The notes under the pieces were generated by a model that made no database searches, had not been told where the DNA came from, and worked only from the letters and a program-made list of their open reading frames with translations. The position numbers and the translations under genes were made by a program. Positions 1 through 8,648 of a stretch of 48,561 bases of DNA are shown here, in pieces (position 1 is the first letter of the stretch; each line of letters starts with the position of its first letter). The stretch spans positions 1 through 48,561 of the forward strand of contig JAMFRW010000460.1 of NCBI GenBank assembly GCA_026224975.1, read 5' to 3'. This stretch comes from Rhodoferax sp. (lineage in GTDB: Bacteria > Pseudomonadota > Gammaproteobacteria > Burkholderiales > Burkholderiaceae_C).

Positions 1-699
1 CAGGTGCAAATGGTGTTCCAGAACCCGTTCGCGAGCCTGAACCCGCGCAAGAAGATCGGTCACGCGCTGGAAGAGCCGCTCGCCATCAACACATCACTCG
101 CCAAGCCCGAGCGCGAAGCCAAGGCCCGCGCGATGATGGCGCGCGTCGGCTTGCGGCCGGAGCACTACGCGCGTTATCCGCACATGTTCTCGGGCGGTCA
201 GCGGCAGCGCGTGGCCATCGCGCGGGCGCTGATGCTGCAACCCGCCGTCGTGGTGCTGGACGAGCCGGTCTCGGCGCTCGATGTGTCGATCCAGGCGCAG
301 GTGCTGAACCTGCTGATGGACTTGCAGGACGAAACCCACGTCGGCTACGTCTTCATCTCGCACAACCTCGCGGTGGTCGAACTGATCGCCGATGACGTGC
401 TGGTGATGTACCTCGGCAAGGTGGTCGAACGCTCGGCCAAGCCGGTGCTTTTTGCCGCGCCGCGCCACCCCTACACCCGCGCGCTGCTCGCCAGCACGCC
501 GCGCATCGACGCGGCCTCGCGCCAGACCCGCCAGGTGCTGACGGGCGAGTTGCCGTCTCCCCTCAACCCGCCCAGTGGCTGCGCTTTCCACAAGCGCTGT
601 CCGCACGCCATCGCGCGCTGCGCAGTCGATGTGCCGATGCTGGAAGACGTCGGTGGCGGGCAGATGGTGGCCTGCCATCTGTGGCGCGAGCTGGGCTGA
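1..699 (+). CDS. Oligopeptide/dipeptide ABC transporter ATP-binding protein (5' truncated by window edge)
   Basis: This is the C-terminal 232 residues of an ABC ATPase; the reading frame is open at base 1, so the start and Walker A loop lie upstream. Visible in order are the Q-loop region (MVFQNPFASLNPR), the ABC signature (FSGGQRQRVAIARAL), Walker B (VVVLDEPVSALD) and the switch histidine (FISHN). The tail has the oligopeptide-transporter C-terminal domain with the SGCAFHKRCPHAIARC cysteine motif, as in DppF/OppF proteins. Such subunits power uptake of peptides, nickel or related solutes at the inner membrane together with a DppD-type ATPase and two permeases, expected upstream. Family assignment is firm; the substrate cannot be told. 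Confidence 0.93.
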   Translation, partial: QVQMVFQNPFASLNPRKKIGHALEEPLAINTSLAKPEREAKARAMMARVGLRPEHYARYPHMFSGGQRQRVAIARALMLQPAVVVLDEPVSALDVSIQAQVLNLLMDLQDETHVGYVFISHNLAVVELIADDVLVMYLGKVVERSAKPVLFAAPRHPYTRALLASTPRIDAASRQTRQVLTGELPSPLNPPSGCAFHKRCPHAIARCAVDVPMLEDVGGGQMVACHLWRELG

Positions 700-862
700 T
701 CGGCCTCCGCTGAGAGGCTGCGTTCACCACGCGGCCATGAACTGCGGCTGCGGTGCGCAGCACCTCGTCTGAAATAACCGTTGATTGCATGCGATTAAAA
801 GGTTTCGAAGGTGAAACAAGTCTGTAGGATTTCATTTTTGTCACCTTTCGCAAAGGTCGCAC

Positions 863-1726
863 ATGTCAAACCATCCCGGTTTTCGTCGCGCCGCGTCGGT
901 GGCGGCCTGTTGCCTGTGGCTGGCAGCCTGTGGCGGTGGCGGCCCTGACAGCGGCAGTTCGCCCTTTGGCTCAAGCGGCAACGTGTCGTCCAACCCATCG
1001 ACCGGCTCGCAGCAGCCACTGCTGGACATCGCAGGGCTGTGGATCAGCGCCCCAGACCCCGCGTCGACCACGCTGATGCTGACATTGGGCGACGTGGCTT
1101 ACGGCTATCGCATCGACGGCAGCACGATCCATTTCTTCCAGGCGACCGGCTATTCGTCGACCGACTCGGGTTTCGCCTTCGCCGCGGGGCACTACGAGGA
1201 AGCCCTGGAATTCGTCGCGATGGCGACCGCGAGCGCCAACGGCCGCTTCACCGGCAAGCTGGACGACACGAGCACACCGCAACGGCTGTCCCTGGCCTTC
1301 GTCGCGCCGGCAGGCGTCACGAGCACCTTCTTGCCCGTCACGATGGAGGCCATCGACCCGGCCACCGCAGCAGCCCCGGACGCTCGCAATTTCACGGGGA
1401 CGTATGCGACCCGTTCCGGCACGATGATCCTTTCCGCCACCTCGGCCAGCATCGCCACGCTGGCGGTCTCGAACCTCTACGGTTGCGTGGCCAACGGCAT
1501 CATGAGCGCGCCGCGCAACGACCGCAACGTGTGGGTGGTCACCTTGCACGAAAGCAATTGCGCAGAAGTCAGACGCAACGGCTCCACGCTGACAGGGCTC
1601 GGGGCTCTCCTCGCGGACGCGACCTCGTCCAACGTGTTCCTGATGGGCGAGGACGGCCAGGCGTGGGTCGCACTGTCGGGTTCGCAGGAGGGGCGGGTAT
1701 CGGCCCGCGGCGCGAGCGGCGAATAG
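863..1726 (+). CDS. Hypothetical secreted lipoprotein
   Basis: A 287-residue protein of unknown function. The N-terminus has a basic stretch, a hydrophobic core and a lipobox (WLAAC, lipidated Cys23), followed by a Gly/Ser/Pro-rich linker to about residue 50, so it should be an outer- or inner-membrane lipoprotein. The rest is rich in small polar residues and looks like a beta-rich extracellular domain; two cysteines (LYGC and ESNC) could form a disulfide in the oxidising periplasm. It stands alone: 163 bp separate it from the ABC gene and 92 bp from proA. I recognise no catalytic motif. Confidence 0.75.
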   Translation: MSNHPGFRRAASVAACCLWLAACGGGGPDSGSSPFGSSGNVSSNPSTGSQQPLLDIAGLWISAPDPASTTLMLTLGDVAYGYRIDGSTIHFFQATGYSSTDSGFAFAAGHYEEALEFVAMATASANGRFTGKLDDTSTPQRLSLAFVAPAGVTSTFLPVTMEAIDPATAAAPDARNFTGTYATRSGTMILSATSASIATLAVSNLYGCVANGIMSAPRNDRNVWVVTLHESNCAEVRRNGSTLTGLGALLADATSSNVFLMGEDGQAWVALSGSQEGRVSARGASGE

Positions 1727-1767
1727 GCAGGCGGCCGGTGCCCCGGCCTTTGCCACGCGCCGCCTTG

Positions 1768-1810
1768 GTTTGCGAAGCGCATCGTTTTGCGAAGTACTTG
1801 GTTTTGCGAG
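1768..1810 (+). repeat. Three direct copies of a GTTTTGCGA-like motif upstream of proA
   Basis: Near-identical units start at about 1768 (GTTTGCGAAG), 1784 (GTTTTGCGAAG) and 1801 (GTTTTGCGAG), spaced 16-17 bp apart. The last ends 8 bp before the proA start. The spacing of about 1.5 helical turns could suit a regulator or simply reflect slippage. Seen directly; any role is inference. Confidence 0.4.
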
Positions 1811-1818
1811 AATGGCGC

Positions 1819-3108
1819 ATGAACTCCACCGACATCCAGGCAAGCATCGCCCACATGGGCGCCGCCGCGCGGGCCGCAAGCTCGCAGATGGCCGCGGCCT
1901 CCACGGCCTCCACGGCAGCCAGGAACGCCGCGCTGATCGCGCTGGCGCGCCTCCTGCGCAACGACACCGGCACCCTGCAAGCGGCCAACGCCAGAGACAT
2001 CGCCGCCGCCGAATCGGCCGGACTCGCCACGCCGCTGGTCGATCGTCTGAAGCTCACCGACAAGATCATCGAGACGGTTGCGCAAGGCTGCGAGCAGATC
2101 GCCGCCATGCCCGACCCGATCGGCGAAATCACCAACCTGCGCAGCCGCCCGAGCGGCATCCAGGTGGGGCAGATGCGCGTGCCGCTGGGTGTCTTCGGCA
2201 TGATCTACGAGAGCCGGCCGAATGTGACGATCGAGGCGGCGTCGCTGGCCATCAAGAGCGGCAACGCCGCCATCCTGCGCGGCGGTTCGGAGGCGATCCA
2301 TTCGAACCTGGCACTGTGGAAGATCGTGCAGGCCGCGCTGCTCGAAGCGCACCTGCCCCCCGACGCGGTGCAACTGGTGCAGACCACCGACCGCGCGGCC
2401 GTCGGCTTCCTGATCGCCTCGCCCGAGGCGGTGGATGTGATCATCCCGCGCGGTGGCAAGGGCCTGATCGAACGCATCTCGCGCGAGGCCAAGGTGCCTG
2501 TCATCAAGCACCTGGACGGCAACTGCCATGTGTACGTGGACGCCAGCGCCGACCTCGAACTCGCCGTGCGCGTCACCGACAACGCCAAGACGAACAAGTA
2601 CAGCCCGTGCAACGCCGCCGAATCGCTGCTGGTGCATGAGGCGATTGCGCCGGCCTTTCTGCCGAAGATCGGCGCCGTGCTCGCGGCCAAGGGCGTGGAG
2701 ATGCGCGGCGACGCGGCTGCACTCGCCTTGCTGGCCTCGACCGCAGGCGCGAAGCTCGCCGCCGCGACCGAGCGGGATTGGTCGGAGGAATACCTCGCGC
2801 CCATCATCAGCGTCAAGGTCGTGGCGAGCCTGGACGAAGCCATGGCCCACATCAACCGCTACGGCTCGCACCACACCGACGCGATCCTGACGGAGCATCA
2901 TTCGAACGCGATGCGCTTCCTGCGCGAGGTCGATTCGGCCAGCGTGATGGTCAACGCCAGCACGCGTTTTGCCGACGGTTTCGAATACGGCCTGGGCGCC
3001 GAAATCGGCATCAGCACCGACAAGTTCCACGCCCGCGGGCCGGTGGGCATCGAAGGGCTGACGTCGATGAAGTGGATCGTGCTGGGGCACGGCGAAGTGC
3101 GCGGCTGA
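1819..3108 (+). CDS. proA: Gamma-glutamyl phosphate reductase
   Basis: ProA, 429 residues, catalyses NADPH-dependent reduction of glutamate 5-phosphate to glutamate 5-semialdehyde, the second step of proline synthesis, in the cytoplasm. The protein shows the aldehyde-dehydrogenase-fold motifs of the family: [14 protein letters not shown] (about 124-137), [10 protein letters not shown] (209-218), and the catalytic cysteine Cys264 in [13 protein letters not shown]. The ATG at 1819 gives the family's normal length; the frame stays open far upstream, but that stretch lies inside the lipoprotein gene and is only a shadow. queC follows 7 bp downstream, so the two are probably cotranscribed. proB is not in the window. 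Confidence 0.97.
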   Translation: MNSTDIQASIAHMGAAARAASSQMAAASTASTAARNAALIALARLLRNDTGTLQAANARDIAAAESAGLATPLVDRLKLTDKIIETVAQGCEQIAAMPDPIGEITNLRSRPSGIQVGQMRVPLGVFGMIYESRPNVTIEAASLAIKSGNAAILRGGSEAIHSNLALWKIVQAALLEAHLPPDAVQLVQTTDRAAVGFLIASPEAVDVIIPRGGKGLIERISREAKVPVIKHLDGNCHVYVDASADLELAVRVTDNAKTNKYSPCNAAESLLVHEAIAPAFLPKIGAVLAAKGVEMRGDAAALALLASTAGAKLAAATERDWSEEYLAPIISVKVVASLDEAMAHINRYGSHHTDAILTEHHSNAMRFLREVDSASVMVNASTRFADGFEYGLGAEIGISTDKFHARGPVGIEGLTSMKWIVLGHGEVRG

Positions 3109-3115
3109 TCCGTTC

Positions 3116-3829
3116 ATGGCCGACCCCAGACGCGCCCTCGTCCTCTTCTCCGGCGGGCAGGATTCCACCGCCTGCCTGGCGTGGGCGCTGGCGCGTTTTG
3201 CGCATGTCGAGACGATCGGTTTCGACTATGGCCAGCGGCATGTGGTGGAGCTGGAATGCCGGCGCGAGGTGCGCGAACGGCTGGCCGAGCGCTTTCCGCA
3301 GTGGAGCGCGAAGCTGGGCGAAGACCACCTGCTCGACCTCTCGCTGCTGGGCCAGATTTCCGACACGGCGTTGACCAGTGAGCGCGCCATCGAGATGAAC
3401 GCGAGCGGCCTGCCCAACACCTTCGTGCCGGCGCGCAACCTGCTCTTCTTCACCTTCGCCGCGACCATCGCGTATCGGCGCGGTTCGAACGTGCTGGTCG
3501 GTGGCATGTGCGAGACAGATTTTTCCGGCTACCCCGATTGCCGCGACAACACGCTGAAAGCGCTGCAGGTGGCGCTCAGCCTCGGCCTCGATTCGGCGAT
3601 GACGGTCGAGACGCCGCTGATGTTGCTCACCAAGGCGCAAACCTGGGCGCTGGCAGACGATCTGGGCGGCGAAGCGCTGACGGACTTGATCGTCGAACAC
3701 ACCCACACCTGCTACCTCGGCGACCGATCGCAGCGCCACGCCTGGGGTTATGGCTGCGGCGTGTGCCCGGCCTGCGATCTGCGGCGCAAGGGTTACGAGG
3801 AATGGAGGGCTGGGCTCGTTTCGAGCTGA
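3116..3829 (+). CDS. queC: 7-cyano-7-deazaguanine synthase
   Basis: QueC (237 residues) converts 7-carboxy-7-deazaguanine to preQ0 using ATP and ammonia, a step of queuosine biosynthesis for tRNA wobble modification. The PP-loop ATPase motif SGGQDS is at residues 12-17. The C-terminal zinc site is complete: Cys199, Cys214, Cys217 and Cys220 (CYLGD...GCGVCPAC). It follows proA by 7 bp. Its 3' end overlaps the convergent ArsR-type gene by 37 bp. No other queuosine genes (queD, queE) are nearby. Confidence 0.96.
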   Translation: MADPRRALVLFSGGQDSTACLAWALARFAHVETIGFDYGQRHVVELECRREVRERLAERFPQWSAKLGEDHLLDLSLLGQISDTALTSERAIEMNASGLPNTFVPARNLLFFTFAATIAYRRGSNVLVGGMCETDFSGYPDCRDNTLKALQVALSLGLDSAMTVETPLMLLTKAQTWALADDLGGEALTDLIVEHTHTCYLGDRSQRHAWGYGCGVCPACDLRRKGYEEWRAGLVSS

Positions 3830-4545
3830 TGGCTGTCTTGCAGCCACGGCGCGAGCGCCTTCGCGCCCACCGGGGTGAGCGTCAAGGCGCGTGAGTCGCC
3901 GACGCGGCGCAGCCAGCGGGCTTCCATGGCACGCGCGAGCAGTGCCACCGCCAGACCGCCGGCGAGGTGGTCGCGGCGCTCGGACCAGTCTAGGCAGGGG
4001 TAGGCGAATCGCCGGTTGGCTGCGGCCCACGCGGTAGATGAGGCCGACGCACTCGGCGGCGCCGGCAACGCCACGCCCAGCGCCAGCAACTCTGCCCGGC
4101 CGGGCTCCGTCAGCACGAAGTGCCCGTCTAGCGGCGCGATCGTGCCGCGAGCCAGCATGCCTTCGAACCACTTCACGCCCAGCTCGCCGGCCAGGTGGCT
4201 GTAGCAGGTGCGCGCGGCCTTGAGCGGCTTGTAGGCGCCCTGGCTCCACTTGCTTTCGTCGGCGCCGCGCTCGGCCACGAGCGAGAGCGCTTCCAGCACG
4301 TGCGCGATCTGCGCATCGGCCAGACGCAGGTAGCGGTGGCGGCCTTGCGTGCGCAGCACGACCAGTTCGCTTTCGATGAGCTTGGCGATGTGCGTGGTGG
4401 CCGTCTGCGCCGTCACGCCTGCGGCCGCGGCCAGTTCGCCGGCGGCCATGTAGCGGCCCCCCATCAGCGCGGCCAGCATGCGGGCACGGGTGGGGTCGCC
4501 GATGGTCGCGGCGATGCGGGCGAAGCGGGGTTCGGGCGATTCCAT
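3793..4545 (-). CDS. ArsR-family winged-helix transcriptional regulator (long form)
   Basis: A 250-residue regulator, more than twice the length of a classical ArsR repressor. Residues 1-80 form the winged helix ([12 protein letters not shown], recognition region [12 protein letters not shown], wing [11 protein letters not shown]). The C-terminal extension carries two related segments, [11 protein letters not shown] (Cys114) and [13 protein letters not shown] (Cys184), which look like an internal duplication and could form a ligand or redox site. I chose the ATG at 4545 over the upstream frame because it begins four bases after the TSUP permease stop and leads straight into the domain. It probably regulates that permease operon. 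The effector is unknown. Confidence 0.85.
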   Translation of the reverse strand: MESPEPRFARIAATIGDPTRARMLAALMGGRYMAAGELAAAAGVTAQTATTHIAKLIESELVVLRTQGRHRYLRLADAQIAHVLEALSLVAERGADESKWSQGAYKPLKAARTCYSHLAGELGVKWFEGMLARGTIAPLDGHFVLTEPGRAELLALGVALPAPPSASASSTAWAAANRRFAYPCLDWSERRDHLAGGLAVALLARAMEARWLRRVGDSRALTLTPVGAKALAPWLQDSHQLETSPALHSS

Positions 4546-4549
4546 GGTG

Positions 4550-5320
4550 TCAGGCCAGCATCGCACGGATTGCCAGATACGCGCCCAGCAGCAACAGCCC
4601 GAGCAAGAAGATCCGCTTGAAGGTCGCCGCCGACACACGCAGCCGCAGCCACTGGCCGATCATCATGCCGGCGAGCGCCGGCGCCACCGCGATCAGCGAG
4701 GCCAGGAGGGTCGCCGGCTCCAGCGCGCCGCCCTGGCCCAGGCTCAGCGCCAGCGCGATCGTCGAGACCAGGAACGAGATGCCGAGCGCGCGCACCAGCT
4801 CTTCCTTCTCCATGCCGAGCGCCTGCAGATACGGCACTGCGGGGATCACGAAGACGCCGGTGGCGGCCGTCACCAGCCCCGTCGCCACGCCCACCAGCGG
4901 GCCCAGCCACCATTCGTGCGCCGACGCGACATGCGGGTGCCATTGCATGAGCCCAAGCGCGGCGTAGACGATCAGTGCCAGCCCGAGGCCGCCGCTGGCC
5001 CAGCGCGCTGCTGTGTCGTCACCCGCGCCCCCACCCGTCAGCCAGCCAGCGCCCACCGCCACGCCGACGCACACGCCGATCAGCATGGGTGCCATTCGCC
5101 GCAGCAGCGCCGCCAGCCCCGACCCGCCGATCTGCCACAGGTTGGTGACGAGTGAGGGCACGACCAGCAGCGCCGCCGCCTGCACCGGCAGCATCACCAC
5201 GCTGAGCAGGCCCATGGTGATGGTCGGCAGGCCCAGGCCGATCACGCCCTTGACGAATCCGGCGAGCACGAACACGGCGGCGACGAGGGCGAGCAAGGGC
5301 AGGTTGTGGGCGTCAGGCAT
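4550..5320 (-). CDS. TSUP (TauE/SafE-type) permease
   Basis: A 256-residue polytopic membrane protein with about eight hydrophobic segments and the family's two-repeat pattern, including the N-terminal GFVKGVIGLGLPTI loop and its echo around TGLVTAATGVFVIPAVPYLQ. TSUP proteins move sulfite, sulfoacetate, thiosulfate or other organic anions across the inner membrane. It is the first gene of a two-gene minus-strand operon with the ArsR-type regulator 4 bp downstream. Substrate is not readable from sequence; the sulfide dehydrogenase genes 1.6 kb away on the other strand make a sulfur compound possible but unproven. Confidence 0.88.
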   Translation of the reverse strand: MPDAHNLPLLALVAAVFVLAGFVKGVIGLGLPTITMGLLSVVMLPVQAAALLVVPSLVTNLWQIGGSGLAALLRRMAPMLIGVCVGVAVGAGWLTGGGAGDDTAARWASGGLGLALIVYAALGLMQWHPHVASAHEWWLGPLVGVATGLVTAATGVFVIPAVPYLQALGMEKEELVRALGISFLVSTIALALSLGQGGALEPATLLASLIAVAPALAGMMIGQWLRLRVSAATFKRIFLLGLLLLGAYLAIRAMLA

Positions 5321-5491
5321 GGTGGCGATGTGCGGCGGGTGTCAAGAGGCCTCGATGATCGCGGCGCCGGCACCATCGATGCTTCGGGCCGGGCCGAAGT
5401 GTCGAACAAGCACACACCACGCGCGCCGACGGATCGGGCGGCGGGCCGGCGTTACGCAGCCGGCCGTCGCCTGTCGTAGAGTCCCCCTCCG

Positions 5492-6019
5492 ATGATGACA
5501 AGCCACATCGCCTTCTGGGCCTTCGCGGCGGTGCTGCTCTTCTGGGCCGTGGGCGCGCACAACCGGCTGGTCCGGCTGCGCAGCGCGATCGTGCGCCGCT
5601 TCGCGCCGGTCGACGAACAATTCGCGCTGCGCCACGCGCTGCTCGAGCAGCAGCTCGAAGCGCTCGCGCCGGTGCTCACCAACGCCGGGCCGCGGCTCGA
5701 CGCGTTGCGCGCCGCCTGCGTGCAGGTCGACACGGCGCGCGCGCATGCCAAGCAGCGGCCGGGCGCGGTCGGCGCGATCACCAGCCTGCGCCTGGCCGAA
5801 GACATCCTCGGCGAGGCCCGCGCGCGGCTTCCGGTGGCCGCCGCCCTGGGCGCTTCGGTGCCCGACCTCGGCGCCCAGCTCGCGACCAGCGACGCCGCAC
5901 TCTCGTTCGCGCGGCGACAGTTCAACGAAGCTGTGGCCGAGTACAACCTCGCGGTGCAGCAGTTCCCGACCTGGCTGCTCGCCCGGCTGCTCGGCTTTCG
6001 CGCGGCCGGCACGCTATGA
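5492..6019 (+). CDS. lemA: LemA-family membrane-anchored protein
   Basis: A 175-residue protein with one N-terminal membrane segment (about residues 6-20) followed by helical bundles rich in Ala, Leu and Arg. The C-terminus carries the LemA signature FNEAVAEYNLAVQQFP then TWLLARLLGFR. LemA proteins face the periplasm or surface; their biochemical role is unsettled, and they are often encoded beside an M48 metalloprotease. Here the next gene, 22 bp downstream, has no protease domain (see that entry). The Shine-Dalgarno is poor; two tandem ATG codons (5492, 5495) are possible starts. Confidence 0.85.
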   Translation: MMTSHIAFWAFAAVLLFWAVGAHNRLVRLRSAIVRRFAPVDEQFALRHALLEQQLEALAPVLTNAGPRLDALRAACVQVDTARAHAKQRPGAVGAITSLRLAEDILGEARARLPVAAALGASVPDLGAQLATSDAALSFARRQFNEAVAEYNLAVQQFPTWLLARLLGFRAAGTL

Positions 6020-6041
6020 ATCGGCGCATGGGGCAAGCCCG

Positions 6042-6881
6042 ATGACCGACCCGACTGCATCGCACGACACGCCCGCCGTGCGCGAGCGGGAAGCGCTCGA
6101 TCAGCTCTCGCGCGTCAACGGGCCGAGCGAGTTGCACGCGGTGGTGCTGGCGCTGCTGCTGCCGCCGGGTATCAACGAGCGCGCGCTGCGGGCGTGGGCG
6201 ACCGAAACCCAGGCGATCCCGAACGCGCGCGTGCTGCGCGACCACGTCGAAAAACTCTCCGGCCCGGCGCGGCTGCCCTGCTTCGAAGCGATGGTCTCGC
6301 GAGTCGCCAAGCACCCGCTGGCCACGCGGCAGACGCTGCTCGAAGCCACGCGCCGCGTGATGAGCTCGCCCGGCAGCGTGCGCGCCATCGACCGGCTGCA
6401 CTGGCTGGCGATGCGACGGCGGCTCGGCGAGCTGGCGCTGTTCGGCTCGCGCGCCGGCGCAGAGCACGAGCTGCTCGATTTGCCCGAGAGCGATGTGTAT
6501 GCCATCGCGGCGTACAGCGCCTTCCTCTCGCGCATGGTGCCGGGCGATGCGCCCACCGGCAACGGCGGCGCTGCCTGGTATGCGCGGGTGATGGTGCCGT
6601 GGCAGCCGCGTGGCCTGGTGCCGCCGTGCACGCCCCCCGATGCCGATGGCATGGTGCACGCGCTGCAGCAGTTGCAGGCGCTGGCCTTCGGGCAGCGGCC
6701 GGTGCTGCTGCGCGATTGGGTCGTCGCCGCGGTTCAGCACAGCCGCGGCAACCGGCTGGTCGATGCCAGTGCCGATGCCTTGCGCCTGACCGCGGCCCTG
6801 CTCGATTGCCCCATGCCGCCCGAGCTGGCGCGGCACTTCCCCATCACTTTCCCTGCCGACTTGCCGGAGGTTCCCCGATGA
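6042..6881 (+). CDS. Hypothetical protein resembling the C-terminal domain of a LemA-associated M48 peptidase
   Basis: A 279-residue soluble-looking protein, Ala/Leu/Arg-rich and probably all-helical. No HExxH zinc motif and no membrane segment is present. The layout (a block around LHAVVLALLLPPG, then LPCFEAMVSRVAKHP, then LLEATRRVMSSPGSVRAIDRLHWLAMRRRLGE) recalls the region that follows the protease domain in the large M48 proteins usually encoded next to lemA. My inference is that this is that domain on its own. The ATG at 6042 is 22 bp after the lemA stop; its stop overlaps the fccA start (ATGA), so lemA, this gene and fccAB form one operon. Confidence 0.6.
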   Translation: MTDPTASHDTPAVREREALDQLSRVNGPSELHAVVLALLLPPGINERALRAWATETQAIPNARVLRDHVEKLSGPARLPCFEAMVSRVAKHPLATRQTLLEATRRVMSSPGSVRAIDRLHWLAMRRRLGELALFGSRAGAEHELLDLPESDVYAIAAYSAFLSRMVPGDAPTGNGGAAWYARVMVPWQPRGLVPPCTPPDADGMVHALQQLQALAFGQRPVLLRDWVVAAVQHSRGNRLVDASADALRLTAALLDCPMPPELARHFPITFPADLPEVPR

Positions 6882-7225
6882 GATGGATGAGTTCCTGGCT
6901 GCTGCGTGCTTCGCTGACCGCCGTGGCCGTATTGGCCGCCGGTGCTGCGCAAGCGCAAGACAGCAACGCCCTGCGCGCGCGCAGCCTGGCTGCCACCTGC
7001 GCGCAATGCCACGGCACCGCCGGCCGCGCGATCGAGGGCGCTGCGGTGCCCGGCCTCGCTGGCATGCCAGCCGCCTACCTGAGTGCGCAGATGAAAGCCT
7101 TCGCCAGCGGCACCCGACCGGCCAGCGTGATGCAGCAGCTCGCCAAGGGTTACAGCGAGGCGCAGATCGAACAACTGGCCGCCTACTTTGCAGCGCAAAG
7201 CCCGGCCGGGTCCACGAAGAAATGA
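6878..7225 (+). CDS. fccA: Cytochrome c subunit of flavocytochrome c sulfide dehydrogenase
   Basis: A 115-residue monohaem c-type cytochrome. Residues 1-26 are a Sec signal ending AQAQ; the haem motif CAQCH is at 41-45, and Met85 (RPASVMQQL) is the probable axial ligand. It matches the small cytochrome partner of sulfide dehydrogenase and sits 10 bp upstream of the flavoprotein gene. It would take electrons from the FAD subunit in the periplasm and pass them to the respiratory chain. The start overlaps the preceding stop by ATGA. It has one haem, unlike the dihaem subunit of Allochromatium. Confidence 0.88.
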   Translation: MRWMSSWLLRASLTAVAVLAAGAAQAQDSNALRARSLAATCAQCHGTAGRAIEGAAVPGLAGMPAAYLSAQMKAFASGTRPASVMQQLAKGYSEAQIEQLAAYFAAQSPAGSTKK

Positions 7226-7235
7226 GGACCGCGCC

Positions 7236-8528
7236 ATGACGATCCAACGACGCCGTCTCCTCGCCGCCACCGGCGCGGCCGGCGCACTCGCCAGCCTCGG
7301 CCTGGGCGCCTGCGCCGCCAACAAGATCGGCATCCCCGACAAGGCACGCGTCGTCGTGGTCGGCGGCGGCTACGGCGGCGCCACCGCGGCCAAGTACGTG
7401 CGCTGGCTCTCCGACTACAGAATAGACGTGGTGCTGATCGAGCCCGACGCGGCCTTCGTCTCCTGCCCGATGTCGAACCTGGTGCTCGGCGGCACCCGCG
7501 TGCTGGCCGACATCACCCTGCCCTACACCACGCTCACCACCACCCACGGCGTGACGGTCGTGAAGGACATGGTCGCCAGCATCGATGTCGACAAGCGCAT
7601 CGCCATCCTCGCCTCGGGCGCGCGCATCGGCTACGACAAGCTGGTGCTCTCACCCGGCGTCGAGCTGATGTGGGACAGCATCGCCGGATCGCTGCAAGCC
7701 AACCGCAGCGGCCGCATCCTGCAAGCCTGGAAGGCCGGGCCCGAAACCGCCGCGCTGCGCCGCCAGTTGGAGGCCATGCCCGACGGCGGCGTGTTCGCCA
7801 TTACCATCCCCACGGCGCCCTACCGCTGCCCGCCCGGCCCGTACGAACGCGCCTGTCAGGTGGCGAGCTACTTCAAGGTCGCCAAGCCGCGCAGCAAGGT
7901 GCTGATCCTCGACGCCAACGAAGACGTGACGAGCAAGCCCGCCCTCTTCAAGAAGGCCTGGGCCGACCTGTACAAGGGCATGGTCGAGTACCGGCCGCAG
8001 TTCAACGCGGTGGCGGTGGACGCAGCCACCAACACGGTCAAGTTCGATGTGCAGGACGATGTGCGCGCCGATGTGCTCAACGTGCTGCCCGCCATGCGAG
8101 CCGGCGCCATCGCCGTGCGGACGGGCCTCGCCAATTCGAACGGGCGCTGGTGCAACGTGAACTGGCTCAACTTCGAATCGACCGCCGCGCGGCACATCCA
8201 TGTGCTGGGCGATTCGCTCCAAGCCGCGTCGGCCATGCCCAAGAGCGGCCACATGGCCAACGGCCACGGCAAGGTGGCGGCCGCGGCCATCGTCGCCGAA
8301 CTGAGCGGCTGGGAGATCGACCCCGCACCCATGCTCACCAACACCTGCTACAGCTTCGTCGATGCGACACACGTCGTTCACGTGGCCAGCGTACACCGCT
8401 ATGTCGCCGACAAGAAAACCTTCGAGACCGTGCCGGGTTCGGGTGGGTTGTCGGCTGCCGCCAATGAACTGGAAGCGGGTTACGCGTGGAATTGGGCGCA
8501 CACGATCTGGGGCGATGCGCTGGGTTGA
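7236..8528 (+). CDS. fccB: Sulfide dehydrogenase [flavocytochrome c] flavoprotein chain
   Basis: A 430-residue periplasmic FAD enzyme oxidising sulfide to sulfur/polysulfide. A Tat-type leader (QRRRLLAATGAAGALA) is followed by the dinucleotide fold GGGYGG (43-48). Three cysteines fit the family: Cys77 in SCPMSN (position of the covalent flavin link), and Cys198 (YRCPPGPYERA) and Cys306 (GRWCNVNW), which correspond to the active-site disulfide pair. The C-terminal 80 residues form the FCSD flavin-binding domain. The start at 7236 is preceded by GAGGACC. Substrate assignment rests on family knowledge; the complete cysteine set supports an active enzyme. Confidence 0.92.
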   Translation: MTIQRRRLLAATGAAGALASLGLGACAANKIGIPDKARVVVVGGGYGGATAAKYVRWLSDYRIDVVLIEPDAAFVSCPMSNLVLGGTRVLADITLPYTTLTTTHGVTVVKDMVASIDVDKRIAILASGARIGYDKLVLSPGVELMWDSIAGSLQANRSGRILQAWKAGPETAALRRQLEAMPDGGVFAITIPTAPYRCPPGPYERACQVASYFKVAKPRSKVLILDANEDVTSKPALFKKAWADLYKGMVEYRPQFNAVAVDAATNTVKFDVQDDVRADVLNVLPAMRAGAIAVRTGLANSNGRWCNVNWLNFESTAARHIHVLGDSLQAASAMPKSGHMANGHGKVAAAAIVAELSGWEIDPAPMLTNTCYSFVDATHVVHVASVHRYVADKKTFETVPGSGGLSAAANELEAGYAWNWAHTIWGDALG

Positions 8529-8560
8529 GCGGGAGTTGGCCGTTCGGGCCGATATGAGTC

Positions 8561-8584
8561 CGTTCGGGCTGAGCCTGTCGAAGC
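8561..8584 (-). repeat. REP-like element, copy 1
   Basis: On the minus strand this reads TTCGACAGGCTCAGCCCGAACG, the common dispersed intergenic repeat of Burkholderiales genomes. A second partial half-copy (CGTTCGGG) lies at 8541-8548. It sits between fccB and the chagasin-like gene. A matched inverted pair of the same repeat is at 21541-21613. Confidence 0.75.
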
Positions 8585-8648
8585 CTGCCTGGCGAAGCGC
8601 CCATGCCCTTAGAAACGCGCCCAACGCCTCAAGCCTGAAAATACCCCC

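Noticed and set aside
806-850. Imperfect inverted repeat CGAAGGTGA...TCACCTTTCG before the lipoprotein gene
   Set aside because: Arms need internal gaps to align and the spacer gives a poor hairpin; not enough to call an operator.
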